Shown here piece after piece: positions 1 to 13,000 of a stretch of 64,000 bases of DNA. The translations under genes were made by a program, and so were the position numbers. Each line of letters opens with the position of its first letter. Within the stretch, counting starts at the first letter, position 1. The stretch covers positions 62,855,067 to 62,919,066 of the forward strand of contig OX359245.1 of assembly GCA_947179485.1 (NCBI GenBank). Direction: 5' to 3'. The notes beneath the pieces are model-generated. The model ran no database searches and was not told where the DNA came from. It saw only the letters and a list, made by a program, of their open reading frames with translations. The DNA comes from Allacma fusca. Taxonomy: Eukaryota; Arthropoda; Collembola; Symphypleona; Sminthuridae.

Positions 1-3000
1 TATTTTATTAATGATCCATTAGTATTTTTTTAATGATCCATTATGATTTTATTATTGATCCATTATTATTTTAGTAATGATCCTATTTTAATGGAACAAT
101 GATCCATTACTATGTAAGTAATGATCCATTATTATTTGAATATTGAACCCTTTCTATTTTAGTAATGATCCATTTTTATTTGATTAATGAGCCATTAATA
201 TTTGAATAATGATCCATTATTATTTGAATAATAATCCTTTATTCTTTTAGTAACGATCCATTAAAATTTGAATAGTGATCCATTATTATTCAAACAAAGA
301 TATTTGACTATTGATACATCATTATTTTATTAATGATCCATTATTTTAGCAATAATCTTTTATTATTTTAGTAATGATCCATTACTATTTTAGTAATGAT
401 CCATTACTATTTTAGTAATGATCCATTATTATTTTAGTAATGATCCATTAGTATTGTATTAATGATCCATTATTATTTTATTAGTGATCCATTATTATTT
501 TAGTAATGATCCCTTTTTAATGGAACAATGATCCATTACTATTTAAGTAATGATCCAATAATATTTGAATATTGATCCCTTTCTATTTAAGTAATGATCC
601 GTTACTATTTTATTAATGATCCATCATTATTTTACTAATGATCCATTATTTTAGTAATGATCCATTATTTTAGTAATGATCCATTATTTAAGTAATGATC
701 TATTATTATTTTCGTAATGATACATTATTATTTTAGTAATGATCCATTACTAATTTAGTAATGATCCATTATTAATGGAATAATGATCCCTTTCTATTTT
801 AGTAATGATCCATTTTTATTTGAATAATGAGCCATTATTATTTGAATAATGATCCGTTATTATTTGAATAATAATCCTTTATTCTTTTAGTAACGATCCA
901 TTAAAATTTGAATAGTGATCCAGTTTTATTTTAACAAAGATCCATTAATATTTGACTATCGATCCATCATAAGTTTACTAATGATCTATTATTTTAGTAA
1001 TGATCTACTATTATTTTAGTAATGATCCATTAGTATTTTGGTAATGATCCATTACTATTTTAGTAATGATCCATTACTATTTTATTAATGATCCATTAAT
1101 ATTTTATTAATGATCCATTAATATTTTATTAATGTTCATTATTATTTTAGAAATGATCCATTAGTATTTTATTAATGATCCCTTATTATTTTATTATTGA
1201 TCTATTATTATTTTATTATTGATCCATTATTATTTTAGTAATGATCTATTAGTATTTTAGTAATGATCCATTATTATTTTAGTTATGATCTATTACTATT
1301 TTAGTAATGATCCATTATTAATGGAACAATTATCCCTTTCTGTTTTAGTAATGATCCAATTTTATTTGAATAATGAACCATTAATATTTGAATAATGATC
1401 CATTATTATTTGAATAATAATCCTTTATTAATTAAGTAACGATCCATTAAAATTTGAATAGTGATCCAGTATTATTCTAACAAAGATCCATTAATATTTG
1501 ACTAATGCTCTATCATTATTTTACTAATGATCCATTATTATTTTAGTAATGATCCATTATTATGTTGGTAATGATCCCTTATTATTTTAGTAATGATCCA
1601 TGAGTATTTTGTTATTGATCCATCATTATTTTAGTAATGATCCATTATTATTTTAGTAATGATCCATTTCTATTTTATTAATTATCCATTATTATTTTAT
1701 TAATGATCCATTATTATTTCATTAATTATCCATTATTATTTTAGTTACGATCCATAAGTATTTTAGTTACGATCCATAAGTATTTTATTAATGATCCATT
1801 ATTATTTTAGTAAAGATCCATTATTATTTTAGTAATGATCGCTTATTAATGGAACAATGATCCATTACTATTTAAGTAATGAACCATTTTTATTTGAATA
1901 TTGATCCCTTTCAATTTTAGTAATGATCCATTTTTATTTGAATAATGAGCCATTTATATTTGATTAATGATTTATTATTATTTGAATAATAATCCTTTAT
2001 TATTTTAGTTACGATCTATTAAAAATTGAATAGTGATCCAGTATTAATTTTAACAAAGATCCAATAATATTTGATTATTGATCCATCATTAGTTTACTAA
2101 TGATCCATTATTTTAGTAATGATCCATTATTTTAGTAATGATCTATTATTATTTTCGTAATGATACATTATTATTTTAGTAATGATCCATTACTAATTTA
2201 GTAATGATCCATTATTAATGGAACAATGATCCCTTTCTATTTTAGTAATGATCCATTTTTATTTGAATAATGAGCCATTATTATTTGAATAATGATCCGT
2301 TATTATTTGAATAATAATCCTTTATTCTTTTAGTAACGATCCATTAAAATTTGAATAGTGATCCAGTTTTATTTTAACAAAGATCCATTAATATTTGACT
2401 ATTGATCCATCATAAGTTTACTAATGATCTATTATTTTAGTAATGATCTACTATTATTTTAGTAATGATCCATTAGTATTTTGGTAATGATCCATTACTA
2501 TTTTAGTAATGATCCATTACTATTTTATTAATGATCCATTAATATTTTATTAATGTTCATTATTATTTTAGAAATGATCCATTAGTATTTTATTAATGAT
2601 CCCTTATTATTTTATTATTGATCTATTATTATTTTATTATTGATCCATTATTATTTTAGTAATGATCTATTAGTATTTTAGTAATGATCCATTATTATTT
2701 TAGTTATGATCTATTACTATTTTAGTAATGATCCATTATTAATGGAACAATTATCCCTTTCTGTTTTAGTAATGATCCAATTTTATTTGAATAATGAACC
2801 ATTAATATTTGAATAATGATCCATTATTATTTGAATAATAATCCTTTATTAATTTAGTAACGATCCACTAAAATTTGAATAGTGATCCAGTATTATTCTA
2901 ACAAAGATCCATTAATATTTGACTAATGCTCTATCATTATTTTACTAATGATCCATTAATATTTTAGTAATGATCCATTATTATGTTGGTAATGATCCCT

Positions 3001-3975
3001 TAATATTTTAGTAATGATCCATTAGTATTTTGTTAATGATCCATCATTATTTTAGTAATGATCCATTATTATTTTAGTAATGATCCATTTCTATTTTATT
3101 AATTATCCATTATTATTTTATTAATGATCCATTATTATTTCATTAATTATCCATTATTATTTTAGTTACGATCCATAAGTATTTTAGTTACGATCCATAA
3201 GTATTTTATTAATGATCCATTATTATTTTAGTAAAGATCCATTATTATTTTAGTAATGATCGCTTATTAATGGAACAATGATCCATTATTATTTAAGTAA
3301 TGAACCATTTTTATTTGAATATTGATCCCTTTCAATTTTAGTAATGATACATTTTTATTTGAATAATGAGCCATTTATATTTGATTAATGATTTATTATT
3401 ATTTGAATAATAATCCTTTATTATTTTAGTTACGATCTATTAAAAATTGAATAGTGATCCAGTATTATTTTTAACAAAGATCCAATAATATTTGATTATT
3501 GATCCATCATTAGTTTACTAATGATCCATTATTTTAGTAATGATCTACTATTATTTTAGTAATGATCCATTAGTATTTTGGTAATGATCCATTATTATTT
3601 TAGTAATGATCCATTACTATTTTAGTAATGATCCATTACTATTTTAGTAATGATCCATTATTATTTTAGTAATGATCCATTATTATTTTAGTAATGATCC
3701 ATTAGTATTGTATTAATGATCCATTATTATTTTATTATTGATCCATTATTATTTTAGTAATGATCCCTTTTTAATGGAACAATGATCCATTACTATTTTA
3801 TTAATGATCCATTAATATTTTATTAATGTTCATTATTATTTTAGAAATGATCCGTTACTATTTTATTAATGATCCATCATTATTTTACTAATGATCCATT
3901 ATTTTAGCAATGATCCATTAGTATTGTATTAATGATCCATTATTATTTTATTATTGATCCATTATTATTTTAGTA
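1..3975. repeat. 22-bp AT-rich satellite with ~1.4-kb higher-order period
   Basis: The whole stretch is built from variants of a 22-bp unit of the form gtaatgatccattattattt plus ta, with shorter and longer versions and island variants carrying tgaataatgagcc or aatggaacaatgatcc. Long blocks recur: the marker ttcgtaatga sits near 711 and again near 2154 (1443 bp apart), and ccaataatatttgatt sits near 2061 and again near 3482 (1421 bp apart), so the array has a higher-order period of roughly 1.42-1.44 kb. The array starts before the window and stops abruptly at about 3975. I see no gene in it. A diverged, inverted relative lies at 43885-44450. Confidence 0.95.
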
Positions 3976-4400
3976 CAAAATTCTTCACAAAACGTCCACA
4001 GTTAAAGTGTGCCTAAATATTCCGCATGAAAATTCCTTACTTAAAAGGAACCAGAAAATTAAATTTGAAAAGTCCACACTAAAAGTTTACCCGAAAAGTC
4101 CACACTAAAAGTGTTTCCAAATGTTCCACTTGAAAAGTCCCCACTGAAAAGGGAACTAAAAATTCCACATGAAAGGTCCACAATAATTAATCCCTCCGAT
4201 GCAATTAATCCCTTCGATGCAATTAATCCGTCCGATGCAATTAATCGCTATGTAATTACGTGTAGCCGTGAAATTAATCGAGTGATTGCTTGATTAGTAG
4301 GAGAAAATTAGGACGGAAATGGCTTATGAACTCAAAGGAATGTCGGAGGACTAAATATAGACATCTATGGGAATATCCTCCAAACATATAATTGATCACA
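3976..4400. repeat. Short-word repeats flanking the satellite, including 3.4 copies of an 18-bp unit
   Basis: From 3990 to 4180 the phrase gaaaagtccacactaaaag recurs in degenerate form. From 4185 to 4246 an 18-bp unit, aattaatccctccgatgc, is repeated about 3.4 times. The open frame across it (60 codons) is a by-product of the repeat, not a gene. No coding signal is seen between here and 4400. Confidence 0.7.
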
Positions 4401-4896
4401 AGACAAAATTCTTGTCCCGTCCCGATATTTAAAAAACAATATGTCCCCAGTCCCGTCCCGACAATCGGGACAAGGTGACAAAAACGTTGTCCCCGGTCCC
4501 GTCCCGAAAGTCGTGACATGGGGACAAAAACCTTGGTCCCGATACATCCCCAAAGTTTTTAAAAAACATTGTCCTCGGTCCCGAAAATCTGGGCATGTGA
4601 ACAAAATTCCTGTCCCGACCCGATAATTACTAAAAACAGTTCTCAACATTCTCATATCGAAAATCGGAACGATGAAAAATTCATACAAAAATACTTGTAC
4701 CAAAAACATAACAAACACATTTATAGAATCGTTGCTCCAATTTTTTTTCTCTCCGCCCCTAATATAATGGGGACATTTTTTTTGTCCCCGTCCCGTCCCG
4801 AATACGACATGGGGACAATTATTTTTTCCCGGGGATGTCCCGTTTCGGTCCATCCAGCGTCCCGACGGGACGTCCCCGTCCCCGGCAGAAGCTTTG
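4401..4896. mobile_element. Partial hAT-type MITE, gtcccg family (relative of 41062-41788)
   Basis: The segment consists of gtcccg/cgggac words and matches 41062-41788 in order, including gacaaaattcttgtcccg at the left and cccggcagaagctttg at the right. The right end cagaagctttg is one base from the cagaagctctg end of the intact copy. The left end lacks the cagagcttctg terminus, so this copy is 5'-truncated or degraded and no target-site duplication can be checked. Overlapping open frames on both strands come from the word repeats. Confidence 0.75.
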
Positions 4897-5066
4897 CCAC
4901 AAATGCAGGAAATGAAGGCCTTAAAGCTTAAACACATGTAGATGTTTAAATAAACATGACAGGGAACCGTAATCTTTGTCGGCAGATGGATTCAAAATCG
5001 GGTAGCTGAGGCTGCCACGAGTCGGTTATCAGCACATTCGAACCTTGGGCTTACACTGTCAAGTTA

Positions 5067-6467
5067 GGGAGTGTGCACATATTACGTTTCTTTTTTGGGG
5101 GAGGGAGGGGGTCATGAAGCTGATGATTTTGTGTATACCAAGGGGGGGTGGGGGTAATCTTGCTGATGACGTTTCACCGATTCTCACAAAAATGGAAGGA
5201 ATAACCCGGAGAATTGTTAGGCTAGTATTTTAAGTAAAAAACTTTTATTGCCGAAAGACCGCTGATACAATTTATAAACAACTGAAGCCGTACATTAGTC
5301 CAAATGTCCGACAACCATTAATATTCCGAAAGCTCATGGCTTACGCAGTAATGGCTACAAAATCACCTCCGTCAATTTCAGTTTTGCAAATAATTTGTTG
5401 TCATGATCCCAGTTGCTGTCGCCCTTGGCGATGCAACTTGGACAAAGTTTTAATATCGAAATTTCTCCAGGTTCCGGTGCTCTTTAAGCAGGATGTTTCT
5501 GGAGTTTGTATTTGAAACCGGACGATTCATCTGCCTACTTTGGCGGTTTTTAGCAACATGTCATGCTAAATGTCTGGAAATTATCCTGTCTACCATTGCC
5601 CCAGAATTCAAGACAGCCTTGAAAGCCAAATCTACCATGCATGTAATCACTATTTTGTTAGCAACATTGCATATGAATCCCACAAAAGATCTGCTCATAA
5701 AAATTCGTTAGAAAGCATCTGAATCTATAAAGCCATGAATCTGTTGTTCAGTTATCAATTGCAATTTTCCACAGCACGTGATTCGGGTCGGAAACACCCA
5801 TGGAAATTATTGTAAATGTGGTTGACTCGATACAGAGCGAATTTGCCGATATTACTGTTAAATGTCAATTTTATAGTAATAATAGGTTCTTATCAAAAAC
5901 AGTAACTGCAATTTCGCGTTTGTCTGCGAAGGAGAAACCAAAATAAAATGGCCGCGACCTCAAGTTTCCCAGCCAGTATTCATTTGTTGGCCATTGTTAT
6001 AATTTTATTTCTTCATTCAAAATTTAGTTGATTTTGTTTAAGTACGAATACATTGACCGATTTCAACCAATAACAGACATCCGAATAAGTGGACTAAAAA
6101 TTTTGAACAAAATCGGTAGAGCATTTTCAGAGGAAAGTACACATTTTATATTTTTTACGAACGAACACGCTGACCGATTTCAATCAATAACGAACTCATA
6201 CGAGGTTTCGGCCTAAACATGATAACTTTGAACGGTGTAGTCTAGTAGTTTCGGAGGAAAACTACCAGATATCACGGACAACACTATCTTATAATGGGGT
6301 TGACGCCGCCCTAAATTGGTAGACTAACCTTGTTTTTTTGACTTTGTTTTTGCATTGATGTGCGTTTACAGGGGAGGGGGGTGAAGGAATAATGACGTTA
6401 GGATGACGATAGGGGGGGTAGGGTCCAAAAACGATGAAAAAATGAAACGTAATATGTGCACACTCCC
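5067..6467. mobile_element. 1.4-kb inverted-repeat DNA transposon with TTA duplication (PIF/Harbinger-like candidate)
   Basis: The left end reads GGGAGTGTGCACATATTACG followed by TTTC, and the right end is its exact reverse complement over 24 bp. Both ends are flanked by TTA (5064-5066 and 6468-6470). A GGG-starting inverted repeat with a three-base TTA duplication is typical of the PIF/Harbinger superfamily. No transposase is readable, so this is a non-autonomous element. G-rich runs occur just inside both ends. An inner segment, 5485-5700, also occurs reverse-complemented at 33588-33808, and a sub-repeat with tgaccgatttcaa is present near 6055 and 6170. Confidence 0.75.
5485..5700 (+). repeat. 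Internal segment shared with 33588-33808 (inverted)
   Basis: This stretch, from ggagtttgtatttgaa through gcatatgaatcccacaa, aligns over about 200 bp with the reverse complement of 33588-33808. Both copies keep short open frames with similar residues (for example STIAPEFK versus STIARAFK and LHMNPT in both). That similarity follows from DNA homology and does not show coding. It is most simply an internal piece of the 5067-6467 transposon family. Confidence 0.7.
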
Positions 6468-7608
6468 TTATTGCAGGCTGTTGCGGCTGAAACTTGGAGA
6501 GTCTTTGGAACAGGACGAATTTATGGACGGAGAGTTGTTATAAGTAGATATTGTTAGTAAGTACTGGCCCTATTACTGCTTGTAAGACCCGAAATCGTGT
6601 TTCCGGATCCAAATCAATAGCGGAGTATTCCCGAGGAGTTGAAAATTTCGGCTGTAGTCGCGGTGAGATTCTTCAGGAGCAACAAATATGTCATTCTTAT
6701 GGAGACCCTCGTCAAGTACGACTGTAAGGACTGAAGTTATACATTAGTGTACCTCTCAAATTTTTAATATAAGCTGGAAGGATTTAAAGATTGGTGGTCA
6801 ATTAAAACTGATTGTTATACATATGTTAAAAGGCATTGAGGAAGAACGTCTGGAGAGAATTCTTCGATTCGATCATCGACTCCTGAAATCGCAAATCTCG
6901 AATCTACTAAGGGAGAGGATGGTTCACAAGAGGATAAAACCCCCGGAATTAGGAATGAAAAGGAAATCGAAAATCGGTGTTTACTATTTTGTCAACTACA
7001 AGTCCTTGGTTGACATTGTTCATTTCAAGCTTTATAGAATGAGATGGACCTAAGAGAAAAGTATTGCGAAGGCTAATCAAGAGCACCGGAGGTTTTCCAA
7101 ATGTTCCAATACCAAGTGTCTGGCTGAGTTAGGTAATTACAAGCTAGGGAACTAATTCATTCAAATAAGAATTAATTCATTTGTGTATTCTGTCAGAATG
7201 TAGTTCAAGAGATTTGTGATGTAGAAGTGGATGATGCCAGTGGGCGAATGGCGAAGTAATTATAGACTGATGGTTTATGTTGAGTGGTAAAGTAATAACT
7301 ATACGTGTTTCAAAATAATTGCGTTTTTTTTGTTTCGTTAGATTCAACGTGTATACTCAACCCTTGTTACTTAAAGCTCAAGCTGCTTCCGCTTTTTGCA
7401 TCGAAGAAGAGCCGGACCCGGATTAGACGAGTGAACAACGGTAAGATGTGACTGGAATAATTATTGTTACCGTAGTTTAATTTCAATCGCCAAAGTTATA
7501 CATCATGATCCAATTAATTTATTGCAGTGAAGCAAATCCATGACTGTTCATCTGGTTAATTCTGAAACGACGGCTAACGACCTAAAATTGTTACTGTTAA
7601 ACAGAGTT
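6468..7608. other. No supported gene
   Basis: An acceptor-like tattgcag at about 6477 is followed by a short open stretch, and a 76-codon frame starts at 6823, but neither shows a recognisable motif or consistent splice neighbours. I see no repeat structure here. This could be decayed gene sequence upstream of the dynein pseudogene. Confidence 0.4.
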
Positions 7609-9586
7609 TGGAAGACTGGAGATCATTGAGATTTAGGGCTTTTTGGGATCCTGAATGGCCACTTGAGGAGTTACCGTTGACAGCAGCTGTTTTGCCGTAT
7701 TATTTTCGTAGTGGTTATAAGCTGGAGCTGGGAATGATTGATATCTGAAGATCATGATTTTTTTATGCCGGGGAGACGAACACTGATGACAGATGATTGA
7801 AAATGCAAAAGGGTTAAAAAGAATCGAAGTGGACTGAAGTTTGAAGTCCAATGAAGGTGTTATTGTGGTATTGTGTCCTGCAACTCTTCTGGATCCTGTT
7901 GCCACGTTCATGGCCTACGTCCACATGTCCGTCAGTGACATGTCCAAAGTTTACCTGGCCAATGAAAAAAGATACAATTACACATCTCCGAAGTCCTTCC
8001 TGGAGCAAATCGATTTGTACGGGAAGCTCGTCACTTAGAAGACCAACGAAGCTTTGCACATGGCCAACCGGTTGGAGTCCGGTCTAACCAAATTAGAGTC
8101 CTGTGCGGAGCAAGTTGAGGAACTCAAGAAGACACTCGCAGTCCAGGAGATTGTTTGTCAAATTGAGTTAGAAAAGGCAGAAGCCGCCCTCCAAACTGCC
8201 TATGCTGCATTGAACGGAATTAAAAACCTTCACAGCCCCTCCAGGGGATGTGGTCCTCGTCGTAGCGGCCGTCTTGTCTTGAACCTGTGGGAAGGGACCC
8301 GAACGGGGAAATTACCAAAGGACAAATCCTGGAAAGCTACCAAAAGTCAAATGATGGGGAATATTGGGAAATTCTTGGATGGACTTCAGAATCTGAATAA
8401 GGAAAATATTACACCCATGATTGTGGAAGCTCTTAAGCCTTACATGACCGATCCGGGCTTTCAGCCGGAATTAATTCGTGCGAAGTCCTTCTCTGCCTCC
8501 GGCCTTTGCTCCTACGTCATCAACGTTCTCGAATTCAACGAAGTCTGGCAAGATGCTCCCAAGAGAAAAGCCCTTCAGGAGGCTACGGATGAACTCAATC
8601 GAAATTTGGATAAGTTAAAGTTCCTCAAAGGGCGCATTGGAGAGTTGGAGGAAAAATTAGCGATTTTAACCCAAGAATTCGAAGTTGCGACAGGCGAAGA
8701 TGAAGTGTCAAGCCGAGGCGGATAAAACTAATGCTACGATTGACTTGGCCAATAGATTAGTTGGGGGTTTGGCTTCCGAGAAAATACGTTGGATTCAATC
8801 TGTACAGAAGTATGTTGTTACCTTTTTAAAAAATATTTTTTGAACCTAGATGTACGTTCCAAATGAATAGGAAACAGTAATCTGGAGTAATCTCTTGTTA
8901 ATTGCAGCTTCCGGGAAAGTACCGTAACAATTCCTGGGGACATGCTCCTGGTCACAGCCTTTGTATCGTACATGAGCTGCTTCACCAAAAAATACCGAAT
9001 TGATTGGATGGATAAGAGCTGGGTCCCTTACTTGGAGAAGATGATCGTGAGCTTCTATATTGAAGACAGTTGCCTGTATGGAGATGACTAATGACATTTT
9101 TTAATTTGTCCACAGCCTCCGATACCAATTTCTGGGAATGTGGACCCTTTGAAAGTACTGACGGACGATGCTGAGGTAGCTGACTGGAATACGTTTGGTC
9201 TCCCGAGTGACCGGATGTCTATTGAGAATGCCACGATCCTTGTCAACTCTCAAAGATGGCCTTTAATGATAGACCCACAACTCCAGGGGGTCAAATGGAT
9301 TAAAAGTGTGTACGGCACAGAGTTGAGGGTCATTCGTCTCGGACAAAAAGGATACTTGGACGTGATAGGTAATTATTATTGTAGCTGTTGTAACCCTTCC
9401 TTGTAGAGAGATATACATACAAATCTCCTAAATCAAACAATATTGAAACCTCATATGTAATTAATTTCTCCAGTGGAGTCCATAACCCAAGGACACCGTG
9501 TCCTCGTAGAAAATATCATGGAGTCCGTGGAGCCAGTCTTGGAGCCCTTGCTAGCTCGGAATCTAATCAAAAAAGGAACTGCTATC
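7609..9586 (+). pseudogene. Axonemal dynein heavy chain pseudogene, upstream half (linker to stalk, AAA5 region)
   Basis: Conceptual translation gives a C-terminal motor segment of an outer-arm-type axonemal dynein heavy chain: FMAYVHMSVSDMSKVYLANE then SPKSFLEQIDLYGKL (about 7895-8035), stalk coiled coil (8054-8220), GKLPKDKSWKA, LCSYVINVLEFNEVW, then LANRLVGGLASEK. Splicing still reads in phase: 8809/8908, 9046/9116 and 9368/9474, with GT-AG ends. Next come FRESTVTIPGDMLLVTAFVS, ENATILVNSQRWPLMIDPQL, GQKGYLDVI and VLVENIMESVEPVLEPLLAR. Lesions: TAG at 8036-8038, loss of much of the stalk near 8150, frame changes near 8240 and 8697. Retained introns mean it is not a retrocopy. A weak FWDPEWPLEEL-like stretch near 7645 may be an earlier exon. 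The last exon is cut at 9586 by a Gypsy insertion and resumes at 14507. Confidence 0.9.
9582..9586. other. Target-site duplication CTATC, left copy
   Basis: CTATC immediately precedes the left LTR and is repeated at 14502-14506 after the right LTR. Removing the element and one copy rejoins gctatcaaattgggagac, which reads AIKLGD in the dynein frame. Confidence 0.95.
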
Positions 9587-9956
9587 TGCATTAATATCTG
9601 TTTATGGTAGCGTGATAAATGAAATGTACGTAGATATTAACGACGATAATTGGATAGGAAAGATTGTAGTTTATTCAGAAAGCCGAATGTGAAGAAGGAG
9701 AGAGAGAGAGTAAGAGTAGTGATAGTGAGTGAGACGCTACTGAAGTAGCATGAGGAAGGAATCCTTTATATACGGGCACGAGAGTGTGTCTCAGCCTGGC
9801 AAAGGTAACGGCTGCAGAAGGTTTAGGTTGGAACAGGATGATTCCAGTTCATACAGGTTCAGACAGGAATGAACAGGTTCATTCAGGTTAGGACAGGAAT
9901 GAGCAGGTGTTGAGACGGGTGGAGAGTAACGGTACAATATACATAATATTCACACA
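9587..9956 (-). repeat. 3' LTR of the young Gypsy element
   Basis: 370 bp, from tgcattaatatctg to ataatattcacaca on the plus strand. It contains a cctttatata stretch near 9768 and repeated caggttcag/caggttcat words near 9850-9900. Confidence 0.95.
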
Positions 9957-10029
9957 TCCTCTCTTTTTAAGATAAGAACATTATAACTGTAAGGAATAAG
10001 AATAAGAAATTACATAGCATGAGAAATTT

Positions 10030-13000
10030 TTAAGCTACGTATTTATCAGGTTTCTTGACTAGACGTCCTGATCTGGTTTTGGTCACTGGATCTGATCTAC
10101 TTGATCCTGGGAGAGTAAATGTTTTGACCTTGGGTGGACTTGGAGTCTTGATTTGTTTGAAGGGACTGGGAGTCATGCTGTAGGGGATGATCTCAGTTCT
10201 TGCTGGACTAGGTGTGGATGGTGGTTCCTCCGGGGGTGTTACAAACTCCTGTTTCTTGACCGGGGTGGTCATGGGATATAGTTGCGAGGTGTTTCGCCTA
10301 TAGGTTCCTTGGGGGGTATGCACGTTATAAGATCGTGGTTCCTTCGTTGGGCTCTGGATTGTGCCCCATAGCTGCTTGTCTTTCACCCATACAGGTTGTC
10401 CGATAGAAAGGTCTGGTTTAGTAACAACGGCGTGTCTTTTGTCAAAGTTGTTTTTGCCTTTCAATTTCTTAGCAGTTTCAAAATCTTTTACTGCTTTTGC
10501 ATTTACTGCTTTTGGCTGCAGTGACTTGGGTGTTGTAGGCAAACTTGTTTTAATGCGTCGTCCCATTAGTAGTTGTGCTGGACTATAACCGTTGCCTAGT
10601 GGAGTACTCCTGTACTCTAGTAATGCTTCTTGAAAATCCTTGGGATTTTTCTTTAACAGGTCCTTGATGGTTTTGACAATGACTTCTATGAAACCGTTGC
10701 TTTGTGGATAATGGGGGCTGGATGTGATGTGTTGGAATCCCCATTTGATTGTGAATGATTTGAATGCCTCTTGAAACTGAGGTCCATTGTCGGATCTGAC
10801 AATATCCGGTATGCCGTGCCTGGCAAAAATGGATTTGCAATGTGAAATAATTGCTTCGGAAGTGGTACTTGATAATAGTACTACTTCTGGGTATCTTGAA
10901 TAATAGTCACTGACTATTAGGTAATTCTTCCCTTCATAATGGAAGAGGTCCATTCCTATGGTGGACCATGGTCTGTGAGGAAAATCACTGGGCATCAGCG
11001 GCTCTTTCCTCTCTTGTCTGTGCGGGATGCACGTTGGACAGTTCTTGATTAATCTTTGAATGTCTCTTGAGATTCCGGGCCACCACATGGAAGTGTGGGC
11101 TCTTGCTCGGGTCTTGGATATGCCCAGGTGTCCCGCATGGACACGGTGGAGCATTTCCGATTGTAAAATTTTGGGAATAATGAGGCGGTTGCCTCTTAAC
11201 AGTAAATCTCCTTGTAATGAGATTTCATCTTTATGAGTGTGAAATAGTTTGAACTCCTCAGTGAGCTTCTTGATAGGAGGCCATCCAGAACGGCTGTACT
11301 CGGCTAATTGCTTGCACGTATCGTCCCTTTGTTGGGCCTCTTTTATTTCTTGTAGTTTGGCGTCGGTTGCTGGTAATGAATCAATAAAGAGTGAAATGGC
11401 TGCGTCGCAGTCCATGGTAAAATCCTGGTTACCCACGGTAGGGAGTGGGTGTCTGGATAGAAAATCTGCTCCTACTAGATTTTTCCCTGCAGTGTGGTAT
11501 ATAGAGAAATCATATCTCATGAGTCTGAGTCTGAATCTTTGGAGACGGGGAGATAATTCGTCCAAGTGTTTTGTCTTGAGGATTGCCAGTAGGGGCTTAT
11601 GATCGGTTTCGACCTGAAACCGTAAGCCGGTGAGGAAAGTTTGGAACTTTTCACTTGCCCATACGATGCCTAAGCATTCCTTTTCTATTTGGGCGTAGTT
11701 TTTCTCTGCTGAAGATAATGTGCGTGAAGCACATGCCACTAATTTCCAGGTTCCATCTTTTTGCTGTTGCTTGAGTAAGGCTCCTAAGCCGAAGGATGAA
11801 GCGTCCGTGGAAATGGTAGTGGGAAAATTGGGGTTGTAAATGGCCAGCACCGGGGCGGACGTTAGCAGTCCTACTACCGTGGTATGTGCTGTCTGTTCTG
11901 CAGGTCCCCACTTGAACTCGACGTCCTTTTGTAATAATGCATACAAGGGTTGCAGTATTGTTGATAAGTTTGGAATAAATTGTCCAATGTACATGATGAA
12001 TCCTACGAAACTTCTAACGTCCGAAGTGTCCTTTGGTGTAGGTAAGTTGGTAATGGCTCTTAGCCGTTTTGGGTCGATGCTAATCCCTTTGGCTGAAATT
12101 ATATGTCCCAGGAACTTGACCTGTTTAACCCCGAATTCACATTTTTCTGCATTCAGGGTTATCCCTTTCTCCTGGAGTCGGGTGAGAACTAGTCTTAAGT
12201 TCCTGTCGTGTTCCTCCGGATTTTTCCCCCACACTAACCAGTCGTCAGTGTGATGAATTACGGGAAGTCCTGTTAAGGCCTCTGACATCCGCTTCTGGTA
12301 ATGTTCCGGGGCTGAGCTGATTCCAAATGGTAATCGTAAACAACAGTATCGTCCAAATGGCGTAATGAAGGTTGTTAGCTTTTGACTCTCTTCAGATAAT
12401 TTGATTTGATGAAACCCTTGGCGGTTGTCGCCTTTCGAGAAGATCACGGCACCGTGTATCTTTGCTATGGTTTCGGTTACCACCGGCATGGGGTGGAACT
12501 CCCTGGCAATTGATTCATTTAACTTTGTAAAATCTTTACAGAGTCGGATATCTCCGTTTGGCTTCTTAACGACCACGATGGGAGCGCACCATTCCGTAGG
12601 CTCATCTATGGGTCTGATGACGCCTTGCTGCTCGAGCTTCCTTAACTCTTCCTTGAGTTTTGGTAGGAGAGGGATGGCAACCTTCCTAGGTTGTGCTATG
12701 GCGTAAGGTTGGGCTCCGTCCTTGAGCCTGATTGTATAGGGTTGTGCCATGGTACCTAACCCTTTAAATAGTTTTGGGAACTCAGTATGGGGTTGTACTG
12801 TAGTGTACGCTCCGACCATGTCAATTGAGTTAACTGTAAGTTTGATTAGCTGTAAGGCTAGGCATTCATTACGCCCAAGTAAGGGCTGTTTCAGGCCAGA
12901 GGCGACGTAAATGTCCGCCTGAGTTGCTCTGTCTTTATAGAGTAAATTGGCCTTGAATCTGCCGGTAACTGATAAATTTGTTCCATTCGCGGCGCTGAAT

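Noticed and set aside
1..3975. A CRISPR-like or origin-like array
   Set aside because: Units are contiguous without unique spacers, and the genome is eukaryotic; it is a satellite.
4441..4931. Open frames on both strands in the gtcccg region
   Set aside because: They come from word repeats of a MITE relic and recur in the same way at 41073-41962.
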